64,000 nt of DNA from Belliella pelovolcani (lineage in GTDB: Bacteria > Bacteroidota > Bacteroidia > Cytophagales > Cyclobacteriaceae): the NCBI RefSeq assembly GCF_900156785.1, contig NZ_FTOP01000002.1:62001-126000 (forward strand), read 5' to 3'. Below, in pieces: positions 7,451 through 14,941 of this stretch. The notes under the pieces were generated by a model, which did no database searches, was not told the DNA's origin, and was given only the letters and a program-made list of their open reading frames with translations. Position numbers and translations under genes: made by a program. The stretch's first letter is position 1; each line of letters starts with the position of its first letter.

Positions 7451-8406
7451 AAATATTAATCACCGGTGCCACTGGTTTGGTAGGAAGATATTTAGCTCGG
7501 AGTTTTTCTGAATTAGGAGAAATTTATGGACTTAAGCGATCAGATAGCCAAATAGAAGACCTTGATATACCAACAATTCAATGGCGAACAGGTGACATTA
7601 CCGATTATCAATCCTTGGAAGTTGCATTTGAAGGCATGGATGTGATCATACATGCTGCGGCATTGGTCTCATACGAGTCTAAGGATGCAGATCGATTGAT
7701 GAAAATCAATGTGGAGGGTACTACAAATGTGGTCAATGTCATGCTAGATCAAGGTATCAAAAAGTTAATTCATATCAGTTCAGTAGCTGCTTTGGGTAGA
7801 TCGCCAGAACTCACTGAAATTGACGAAACACACAAATGGATCGCCTCTCCACTTAACACGCCTTATGCCATTTCCAAATATCATGCAGACTTAGAAGTAT
7901 GGAGAGGAGCCCAAGAAGGACTCTCAGTGATGGTACTTTATCCCTCAGTGGTACTTGGGAAAATAGCAGACAATCGTAGCAGTACACAGATGTACAATTA
8001 TGTATTGGAGGAAAACAAATATTATCCAAAAGGTACAGTAAACTACATTGACGTCAGAGATTTAAGTGCGGCAACGGTTAAACTTTACCAAGCCGGTCGC
8101 TGGGGTGAGCATTTTATTCTAAGTGCGGGGGCTATTTCTTATAAAGCTTTCTTTGAAGAGTTGGCAAAAGCTTTTGATAAAAAAGCACCGTACAAACCTG
8201 TCACCGCCATTTCCCTCAAATTACTTCTATTCTTTACCAAAATTGCAAAGGCATTTAGTATCAATAAACTACCGCTAAGCCCTCAAACTGCCATGCTTGC
8301 CCAGCGTAAGTTTATACTTTCCAATAAAAAACTCATTTCGGCTATAGATTACGAGTTTCACACCCTACAAAACACCCTCAAATGGGCCAGAAGGAACGAT
8401 TCCTAA
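7447..8406 (+). CDS. NAD-dependent epimerase/dehydratase (extended SDR)
   Basis: A 319-residue extended short-chain dehydrogenase. The N-terminal nucleotide-binding motif is GATGLVGRYLA, and the catalytic pair is in YAISKYHAD (YxxxK) with a serine upstream in HISSVAALG. It resembles dihydroflavonol-4-reductase/nucleoside-diphosphate-sugar epimerases, but the substrate cannot be read from sequence. The start overlaps the phosphatase stop (ATGA), giving a three-gene operon rfbC-phosphatase-epimerase. Confidence 0.85.
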   Translation: MKILITGATGLVGRYLARSFSELGEIYGLKRSDSQIEDLDIPTIQWRTGDITDYQSLEVAFEGMDVIIHAAALVSYESKDADRLMKINVEGTTNVVNVMLDQGIKKLIHISSVAALGRSPELTEIDETHKWIASPLNTPYAISKYHADLEVWRGAQEGLSVMVLYPSVVLGKIADNRSSTQMYNYVLEENKYYPKGTVNYIDVRDLSAATVKLYQAGRWGEHFILSAGAISYKAFFEELAKAFDKKAPYKPVTAISLKLLLFFTKIAKAFSINKLPLSPQTAMLAQRKFILSNKKLISAIDYEFHTLQNTLKWARRNDS

Positions 8407-8556
8407 TACTCGGCCGTTTGTAATTTTACTTTAACCCAGAATCTGCATTTGATGTGTGGAAAAATAAAAAGGTCTTAAAGACAAAAAATTAAATCAACTG
8501 ATTTTGAGACACTGATTTTATTGGTATCTTAATCACTAGAAATTAACCTGACGCCG

Positions 8557-9960
8557 ATGACCGGAGATTTTGAAAACGAATGGAACAATGATAAGGAGCT
8601 GGTTGAAAGGTATGAAAGTTCACTGAAGGCCAACCTTGATCTTTATTTTGAAGAGGAGGAATTAGAGGACATCATCCGGTATTATTTTGATAATCAAAAA
8701 TACCTCAAAGCCCTAAAGGCTGCCAATCATGCATTGGAAAGATTCCCTTTCAGTATAGAGGTAAAGTTGCTCAAAGCGCAATGTCTCATTTTCAATGATG
8801 AATTAGAAGAGGGATTGGAATTATTGGAAAATATCAACAACATCTCCCCTAACAATGAAGACATCATTTTGGCTTTGACCAATGCAATGATGCTATCGGA
8901 CAATACCAAAGAAGCTATTAGCATCTTAGAGGAGTTTTTACCTTTGGCAGAAGACAAAGCAGAAGTCTATTATTGCCTAGGTAATTTTTACAGAAGCGAA
9001 GACAATAAGGAGAAAGCGGTCTTCTACTACAAAGAATGTGTAAAACTGAAAATCAACCACGAGGATGCGCTTTTTCAGTTGGCAATGATCACCGAAGAAG
9101 AGGGTTCTTTTGATGAAATACTGGAATTCTATCAGGAGTTTATCGATCAAGACCCATATTCAGCAGGCGCTTGGTACAACTTAGGCGTGGTTTACAATAG
9201 ACTCGGTAAATTTGAAGATGCCATCAAAGCCTACGATTATGCCTTGATTATCGATGACACCTTTGCTTCGGCCTATTTCAATTTGGGTAACGCCTACATG
9301 AATACGGAGCAGTTTGAGCTGGCACTTGAGGCCTATCAAAATACGATAAATTGCGAAGGTGCAAATTCAGAAAATTGCTGCTATCTAGGTGCTGCTTATG
9401 AAAAGCTGGGACAGATAGATCAAGCTTTCAAATATTTTAAAAAGTCAGCAAAACTAGACCCAGAGTATGATGATGCTTGGTTTGGATTAGGCATGTGTAT
9501 GCTGAAAAAGGAAAAATACTTTGAAGCGATACACTACTTCAAAAAGGCTATCAAAATCACCAAAGAAAACCCTAATTACTGGGTGGGCTTAGCGGATGCA
9601 GAATATCATTTGGGCAATCTGCATGCGAGTTCTGAGGCTTATGAAGAAGCCATCAACCTTGAACCGGGGATGGTAGAAACCTACATCAACCTATCCATCA
9701 TCTATTTTGACCAAAACAGATTTGAAGAAGCCGAAGATGTGATCAAAGAAGGGATAGAAGAATTACCTGAAAATGCTGAATTATACTATAGATTAGTAGT
9801 ATTTCTTATCAAATCAGGGAAATACAAGGAAGCCTTTTCATATTTAGAAAATGCATTAACTTTGGACTTCGAAAAACATGCCATTCTCTATGAATTGATG
9901 CCTGAAGTCAAGCATCAAAAGGCAATTTTCAAGATTATCTCTCAATTCAAGGAAGGTTGA
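8557..9960 (+). CDS. Cytoplasmic TPR-repeat protein
   Basis: 467 acidic residues with no signal peptide. From about residue 60 to the end there are roughly eleven tandem TPRs, such as PYSAGAWYNLGVVYNRLGKF, ASAYFNLGNAYMNTEQFELA and NPNYWVGLADAEYHLGNLHA. The N-terminal 40 residues are highly charged. Proteins of this type are widespread in Cytophagales as scaffolds of unknown partner. It precedes the phosphosulfolactate synthase gene by 42 bp in the same direction and may share its transcript. Confidence 0.82.
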   Translation: MTGDFENEWNNDKELVERYESSLKANLDLYFEEEELEDIIRYYFDNQKYLKALKAANHALERFPFSIEVKLLKAQCLIFNDELEEGLELLENINNISPNNEDIILALTNAMMLSDNTKEAISILEEFLPLAEDKAEVYYCLGNFYRSEDNKEKAVFYYKECVKLKINHEDALFQLAMITEEEGSFDEILEFYQEFIDQDPYSAGAWYNLGVVYNRLGKFEDAIKAYDYALIIDDTFASAYFNLGNAYMNTEQFELALEAYQNTINCEGANSENCCYLGAAYEKLGQIDQAFKYFKKSAKLDPEYDDAWFGLGMCMLKKEKYFEAIHYFKKAIKITKENPNYWVGLADAEYHLGNLHASSEAYEEAINLEPGMVETYINLSIIYFDQNRFEEAEDVIKEGIEELPENAELYYRLVVFLIKSGKYKEAFSYLENALTLDFEKHAILYELMPEVKHQKAIFKIISQFKEG

Positions 9961-10002
9961 TACCTTTTTGAAAATCTATTTACCAGCAAAAAATCTCAAA
10001 GA

Positions 10003-10773
10003 ATGAATTACGTTCTCAAGAACATCCCTGTACGTACTCAAAAACCACGTACTTCAGGATTTACCATGGTCATGGACAAGGGCCTAAGCATTAGAGAAGT
10101 AGAAAACTTTTTGGACGCCAATGCAGATTATGTGGACATCGTCAAGCTAGGCTGGGCGACCTCTTACCTTACCAAAAATCTCGCTGAGAAAATAAGCCTT
10201 TACCATGATGCCGGTGTGCCGGTCTACTTGGGAGGAACACTCTTCGAAGCCTTTGTCATTAGAGATCAATTTGATGATTACAGAAGAGTGTTAGAAAAAT
10301 ATGACCTGAAATTCGCTGAGGTATCAGATGGTTCTGTAAGTATGCCACATGATATGAAGTGTGAGTTTATTGCTACTTTGGCCAAAGATGTTACTGTGCT
10401 TTCTGAGGTAGGATCCAAAGATGCCGCCAAGATTATCCCCCCATACAAGTGGATTGAGCAGATGGAAAAAGAATTACAAGCCGGCTCATGGAAGGTAATT
10501 GGTGAAGCCAGAGAGGGAGGAACTGTTGGTCTATTTAGAGATTCGGGAGAAGTAAGACAAGGCTTGGTAGAGGAGATTCTTACCAAAATCCCCGAAGAAA
10601 GAATTCTCTGGGAAGCTCCACAAAAAGAGCAACAAGTATGGTTTGTCAAGTTACTTGGTGCCAATGTAAATTTAGGAAATATCGCTCCATCGGAGTTGAT
10701 TCCTTTAGAAACTATCCGCTTGGGGCTCAGGGGTGACACTTTCGATCACTTCCTCGGAGACATCAAATTATAA
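10003..10773 (+). CDS. comA: Phosphosulfolactate synthase (ComA family)
   Basis: A 256-residue TIM-barrel enzyme of the ComA family, which adds sulfite to phosphoenolpyruvate to give (2R)-phospho-3-sulfolactate. The N-terminal PRTSGFTMVMDKGLSIREVE, the YVDIVKLGWATSYL block, PVYLGGTLFEAF, the EVSDGSVSMP motif and EAREGGTVGLFRDSG are all family features. In methanogens the reaction opens coenzyme M synthesis. In Bacteroidota a link to sulfonolipid (capnine-type) synthesis through cysteate is a reasonable inference, not shown here. A hairpin terminator follows. Confidence 0.88.
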   Translation: MNYVLKNIPVRTQKPRTSGFTMVMDKGLSIREVENFLDANADYVDIVKLGWATSYLTKNLAEKISLYHDAGVPVYLGGTLFEAFVIRDQFDDYRRVLEKYDLKFAEVSDGSVSMPHDMKCEFIATLAKDVTVLSEVGSKDAAKIIPPYKWIEQMEKELQAGSWKVIGEAREGGTVGLFRDSGEVRQGLVEEILTKIPEERILWEAPQKEQQVWFVKLLGANVNLGNIAPSELIPLETIRLGLRGDTFDHFLGDIKL

Positions 10774-10781
10774 ATTATTTT

Positions 10782-10820
10782 GGACTGCCTGATGATATTA
10801 GGCAGTCCATTTCGTTTTTC
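10782..10820 (+). terminator. Hairpin terminator or attenuator after comA
   Basis: A perfect 9-bp stem (GGACTGCCT with AGGCAGTCC), 9-nt loop, followed by ATTTCGTTTTTC. It lies immediately upstream of the DUF368 start at 10825, so some read-through may feed the next gene. Confidence 0.65.
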
Positions 10821-10824
10821 ATTC

Positions 10825-11760
10825 ATGAACCGACTCAAAGATTACTTACTCACCTATCTCAAAGGTATGGCTATGGGGGCTGCTGATATTGTTCCAGGCG
10901 TATCAGGTGGGTCCATTGCCTTGATTACTGGCATTTACGAAAAACTCCTCGATAGCATCAAGTCATTTGACCAAACGGCTGTCAAGCATCTTTTCAAATT
11001 TGAAATCAAAGAATTGTGGAAGCATGTCAATGGAAATTTTTTGGCAACGCTACTCTTTGGGATACTCAGCAGCATTTTTGCATTGTCAAAGATCATCACC
11101 TACTTGATAGACGAGCATCCCATTCCAGTTTGGTCTTTTTTCTGTGGGCTCATCATTATTTCAGCTATCATTATCCTGAGAGATATCAAGAGTTGGAGCA
11201 TTGCTGTAGTTGTGGCCATTGTATTGGGTATTGTCAGCGCTTACCTATTTACCAGTATCCCACCGGTCAATTCACCTGATGGTCAATGGTTCACATTTGT
11301 AGCTGGGGCTGTCGCTATCTGTGCGATGATATTGCCAGGGGTATCGGGAAGTTTTCTGCTACTGATGCTTGGGCAATATGAAAGAATACTAGCGGCAGTT
11401 TCCGAAAAAGACCTTGTCATCATTGCCATATTTGGAGCGGGTTGTATTACAGGTTTATTGGCCTTTAGTAGATTGATCTCTTGGCTATTGAAAAAATATC
11501 ATGCCATCACCATCGGCATGCTTTCGGGTTTTATGCTTGGATCCATCAATAAGCTTTGGCCATGGAAGCTTGTGTTGAGTTATAGAATGTCATCTTCGGG
11601 CGTTCAAAAGCCTTTTATGACAGAAAATATACTTCCTCAGTATTATTTAGAGCAAACTGGACAAGATTCTTTATTTTTACAGGCGATACTAGCATTTTCA
11701 TTTGGTGTACTGATAGTCCTAGGCATTGAGAGACTAGCCTATTATATGAAAAGATCATGA
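10825..11760 (+). CDS. DUF368 membrane protein, polyprenyl-phosphate transporter type (PopT-like)
   Basis: From the ATG at 10825 the protein has 311 residues and about eight membrane segments. The two halves carry matching motifs, IVPGVSGGSIALITGIYE near the N-terminus and ILPGVSGSFLLLMLGQYE in the middle, an internal duplication typical of DUF368. Members of this family have been shown to recycle undecaprenyl phosphate across the membrane, a carrier needed for peptidoglycan and polysaccharide synthesis. An upstream ATG at 10780 would run through the terminator hairpin and is unlikely. aroE starts inside its stop codon. Confidence 0.85.
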   Translation: MNRLKDYLLTYLKGMAMGAADIVPGVSGGSIALITGIYEKLLDSIKSFDQTAVKHLFKFEIKELWKHVNGNFLATLLFGILSSIFALSKIITYLIDEHPIPVWSFFCGLIIISAIIILRDIKSWSIAVVVAIVLGIVSAYLFTSIPPVNSPDGQWFTFVAGAVAICAMILPGVSGSFLLLMLGQYERILAAVSEKDLVIIAIFGAGCITGLLAFSRLISWLLKKYHAITIGMLSGFMLGSINKLWPWKLVLSYRMSSSGVQKPFMTENILPQYYLEQTGQDSLFLQAILAFSFGVLIVLGIERLAYYMKRS

Positions 11761-12497
11761 GAAAATTTGGCCTGATAGGATTTCCGTTGACACATTCCTT
11801 TTCAAAAAAATACTTTACCGAAAAATTTGATAAGGAAGGGTTGTCTGAGTGTCAATTTGATCTTTATGAAATAGAGGATGTCAGCCTTTTTCCAAAAATA
11901 CTACAAGAAAATCCAGAACTGGAAGGCTTGAGTGTCACCATTCCTTACAAAGAAAAAGTCATTGAATACCTAGATGGCTTAGATCCAGCTTGTGAAGCAA
12001 TAGGTGCCGTGAATTGTATCAAGGTAAGGGATGGAAAGCTGATAGGATACAATACAGATTACATTGGTTTCAAAGATTCTCTCGACAATTGGCTGGGAAA
12101 AGCCAAACCCAAAGCACTTGTGCTAGGAACTGGAGGAGCGTCAAAAGCTGTGATACAAGCGCTCAAAGATCTCAATATAGACTATTTGATCGTCTCAAGG
12201 TCAACAAGCAATCAACCCAATTGGATTACATACGAAGACCTTAAAAACGACCAAAAAATTCTTCAACAACATCACTTGATTATCAACACCACGCCGCTAG
12301 GAACCTACCCCAATACAGAAGTAATGGCTGATATCAATTCGAGTTTGATTTCAAGTGAGCATAAAGTATATGACTTGGTCTACAACCCAGAAAAAACTTT
12401 TTTGATGCGCTCTTTGGAAGCGCGTGGTGCAGTAGTAAAAAATGGTTTGGAAATGCTTCATCTTCAGGCAGAAGCTGCTTGGAAGATTTGGAATTGA
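11757..12497 (+). CDS. aroE: Shikimate 5-dehydrogenase
   Basis: AroE reduces 3-dehydroshikimate to shikimate with NADPH in the aromatic pathway. The substrate-binding motif GFPLTHSFSKKYF is at the N-terminus, SVTIPYKEKV supplies the catalytic lysine, NTDYIGF is conserved, and the NADP-binding GTGGASKAV loop follows. At 246 residues it is slightly shorter than many AroE proteins but complete. The start overlaps the DUF368 stop by four bases (ATGA), so the two genes are coupled. Confidence 0.94.
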   Translation: MRKFGLIGFPLTHSFSKKYFTEKFDKEGLSECQFDLYEIEDVSLFPKILQENPELEGLSVTIPYKEKVIEYLDGLDPACEAIGAVNCIKVRDGKLIGYNTDYIGFKDSLDNWLGKAKPKALVLGTGGASKAVIQALKDLNIDYLIVSRSTSNQPNWITYEDLKNDQKILQQHHLIINTTPLGTYPNTEVMADINSSLISSEHKVYDLVYNPEKTFLMRSLEARGAVVKNGLEMLHLQAEAAWKIWN

Positions 12498-12522
12498 TCT
12501 CAACCCATTTTATATTATTACC

Positions 12523-13788
12523 ATGTACTGGAAAAAGTTATCACACGAACAAATCAAAGAAACAGTATTCAAAGCCCTTGGCGAGAACTTGGACTACAGA
12601 GGAGAGCGACCTATTTTGGGAATCCCGGGGACATATTTAGATACTACAGAATTCTATCCTGATGCACCCTTTCTTCAGGATGCACCCTACATGTCAGCTA
12701 TGGTCCGCAACCCTAATCACATTGGGGTACACACGCTGAGCGAAGAGTCCGTTTTGGAAGTCTTCGAAGGAACGCAAAAGATCGAAAGAGATCTCATCAG
12801 GCTCGTAGCTGAGGAAGTTTTCAATGGAGAACCCAATGGTCAAGATGGCTACGTGGCCACAGGTGGCACAGAAGCCAACATCCAAGCCATGTGGGTTTAC
12901 CGCAATTATTTTATCAAAGAAAAAGGTGCTCGATTGGGTGAAATTGCCTTGGTCTATTCTGAGGATTCCCATTATAGCATGCCTAAGGGTGCCAATATCC
13001 TGAACCTTCAGAACATCATCCTTGAAGTAAATCCTGAGACAAGAGAAATTCTCCAAAGCTCCCTAGAGTCTAAAATCAAAGAAGCCATGCAGGATGGTAT
13101 CAAATACTTTATTGTCATCGCCAACTTGTCAACAACGATGTTTGGGTCTGTAGATGATATAGATGCATTGGGAGACTTCTTTACAGATCAAAATGTAGAT
13201 TTCAGAATACACGTTGATGCAGCTTATGGGGGTTTTATTTATCCTTTTACCAATCCCACAAGTCGATTTACTTTCCAAAATCCATATATGAGTTCTATCA
13301 CAGCAGATGGACATAAAATGTTACAAACTCCGTATGGAACAGGACTTTTCCTAATCAGAAAGGGCTATATAGAATATGTCAAGACTGACGAAGCGCAGTA
13401 TATCCCAGGTAAAGACTATACCATCAGTGGAAGCCGGTCAGGAGCCAATGCCATATCGATGTGGATGATTTTGAAGATTCACGGCTCAGAAGGGTGGAAA
13501 TACAAAATGGAATCCCTATGTGATAAGACCGAGCGTATCTGCAAAAAACTAGATAGGATGGGTGTGGAGTATTTCCGAAATCCCTATAATAACATCATCG
13601 CCATCAAAGCCAAGTACATGTCTGCTGAGCTAGCGGATAAATTTTACCTGGTAGCCAATAGCTATGAATTTGAGCCAGAGTGGTACAAAATCGTCGTGAT
13701 GCCACATGTCAAACAAGGTACTATCGATAGCTTTCTGATCGAGCTTGAAGGGGAGCAAAAGTCAAGGAAATCTAACCAAAAAGGGTAA
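12523..13788 (+). CDS. PLP-dependent (group II) amino-acid decarboxylase
   Basis: 421 residues from the ATG at 12523. The fold type I features are visible: ATGGTEANIQAMW in the phosphate-binding region, HVDAAYGGF with the Asp that contacts the PLP ring nitrogen, and TADGHKMLQTPYGTG with the Schiff-base lysine at residue 265. It belongs to the glutamate/aspartate/tyrosine decarboxylase superfamily. The substrate is not determinable from motifs. It follows aroE by 25 bp and precedes the radical SAM gene by two bases, so it is probably part of the comA-to-radical SAM gene string. Confidence 0.82.
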   Translation: MYWKKLSHEQIKETVFKALGENLDYRGERPILGIPGTYLDTTEFYPDAPFLQDAPYMSAMVRNPNHIGVHTLSEESVLEVFEGTQKIERDLIRLVAEEVFNGEPNGQDGYVATGGTEANIQAMWVYRNYFIKEKGARLGEIALVYSEDSHYSMPKGANILNLQNIILEVNPETREILQSSLESKIKEAMQDGIKYFIVIANLSTTMFGSVDDIDALGDFFTDQNVDFRIHVDAAYGGFIYPFTNPTSRFTFQNPYMSSITADGHKMLQTPYGTGLFLIRKGYIEYVKTDEAQYIPGKDYTISGSRSGANAISMWMILKIHGSEGWKYKMESLCDKTERICKKLDRMGVEYFRNPYNNIIAIKAKYMSAELADKFYLVANSYEFEPEWYKIVVMPHVKQGTIDSFLIELEGEQKSRKSNQKG

Positions 13789-13790
13789 AC

Positions 13791-14792
13791 TTGAATCAAC
13801 TTATTTCGGCATATGGTTATTTGAAATTTTTGAGCTGGAGGAAGTTATTGAACTACCTCCAGCTTGTTTTATCATTTCACTACAGCCGCTGGTTCAAAAA
13901 ACCTATCATTTGGGGTCAGCCCACTACGCTTTCCATAGAACCCACGACCAGCTGCAACCTCCGCTGCCCAGAGTGCCCCAGTGGTCTAAGAAGTTTTACC
14001 AGACCTACTGGAATGATCCAAGAGTCACTTTTCAAAAAGATCATTGACGAAAATGGCAACTCTTTGACCTATTTGCATTTATATTTTCAAGGAGAACCTT
14101 ATTTGCATCCCAAGTTCCTCGATCTTGTAGCCTATGCCAATCAAAAAGGAATCTACACGGCGACCTCCACCAATGCACATTATCTCAACGAGGAAAACGT
14201 CACTAAGACCCTGGACTCAGGACTCCAGCAGCTGATCATCTCAATGGATGGCATCACGCAAGAAATTTACGAGGATTACCGCATAGGCGGTCAACTTTCA
14301 AAAGTACAAGCTGGGCTCAAATTACTTTTAGAAAAAAGAGTAATACGCAAACAGAAATTCCCACGCGTGATAGTTCAGTTTCTGGTAACTGGAAAAAACG
14401 AACATCAAATAGAACAGCTAAAGTACTGGGCAAAATCAATGCAAGTGGACGAACTTCAGCTGAAAACAACTCAAGTGTATGATTTCGAGCATGGTTCGGA
14501 CTTGATTCCTACTGACTTAAAATACTCCCGATATATTCCCACAGGGGATGGAAAGTGGAAACTCAAAAAGGACATTGAAAATAAATGTTGGCGAATGTGG
14601 CAAGGTGCTGTAGTCACATGGGATGGCAGGGTAGTGCCTTGTTGTTTTGACAAGGACGGTGCTCATGTGATGGGACAGTTGAGTTTCAAGCCCATGAAAG
14701 AAATCTGGAAAAACACTGCCTATCAAACGTTTAGAAAGCAGCTTTTAGAAGACAGAAAGCAAATAGAAATCTGCAAAAACTGCACGGAATGA
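13791..14792 (+). CDS. Radical SAM protein with SPASM-type C-terminus
   Basis: 333 residues beginning at a TTG two bases after the decarboxylase stop; a purine-rich AAAAAGGG precedes it. Cys55, Cys59 and Cys62 in TSCNLRCPECPSG form the CxxxCxxC site for the SAM-binding 4Fe-4S cluster. Near the C-terminus, VVPCCFDKDG and ICKNC supply cysteines for an auxiliary cluster of the SPASM kind. The family includes peptide- and small-molecule-modifying enzymes. No precursor peptide gene was seen beside it. The first 40 residues are a hydrophobic/basic segment that may associate with membrane. Confidence 0.83.
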   Translation: MNQLISAYGYLKFLSWRKLLNYLQLVLSFHYSRWFKKPIIWGQPTTLSIEPTTSCNLRCPECPSGLRSFTRPTGMIQESLFKKIIDENGNSLTYLHLYFQGEPYLHPKFLDLVAYANQKGIYTATSTNAHYLNEENVTKTLDSGLQQLIISMDGITQEIYEDYRIGGQLSKVQAGLKLLLEKRVIRKQKFPRVIVQFLVTGKNEHQIEQLKYWAKSMQVDELQLKTTQVYDFEHGSDLIPTDLKYSRYIPTGDGKWKLKKDIENKCWRMWQGAVVTWDGRVVPCCFDKDGAHVMGQLSFKPMKEIWKNTAYQTFRKQLLEDRKQIEICKNCTE

Positions 14793-14889
14793 TACCATCC
14801 AACTTGAAAAAGGCTTCGTGGCTATTTCTTTACACCTTGGAATAATTATCTTTACGAAAGTTTTATTTTATAATGCGATCATACTAATC

Positions 14890-14930
14890 AAGATAATCAG
14901 CTCCGCAGTTTTACGGATCTATTTTATCTT
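14890..14930 (+). promoter_or_regulatory. Inverted repeat in leader of the exopolysaccharide operon
   Basis: AAGATAA and TTATCTT flank a further TCCG/CGGA inner pair in the untranslated leader just upstream of the SLBB exporter start at 14942. It could be a leader RNA hairpin or a protein site. No T-tract follows, so a simple terminator is not likely. Confidence 0.3.
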
Positions 14931-14941
14931 GGTCATAAATC

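Noticed and set aside
10278-10739. Long minus-strand frame of 153 codons
   Set aside because: It is the shadow of comA, whose plus-strand product is a clear family match.
14890-14930. Known riboswitch upstream of the exopolysaccharide operon
   Set aside because: The inverted repeat is simple and lacks the conserved core of c-di-GMP or other riboswitch classes that I could recognise.
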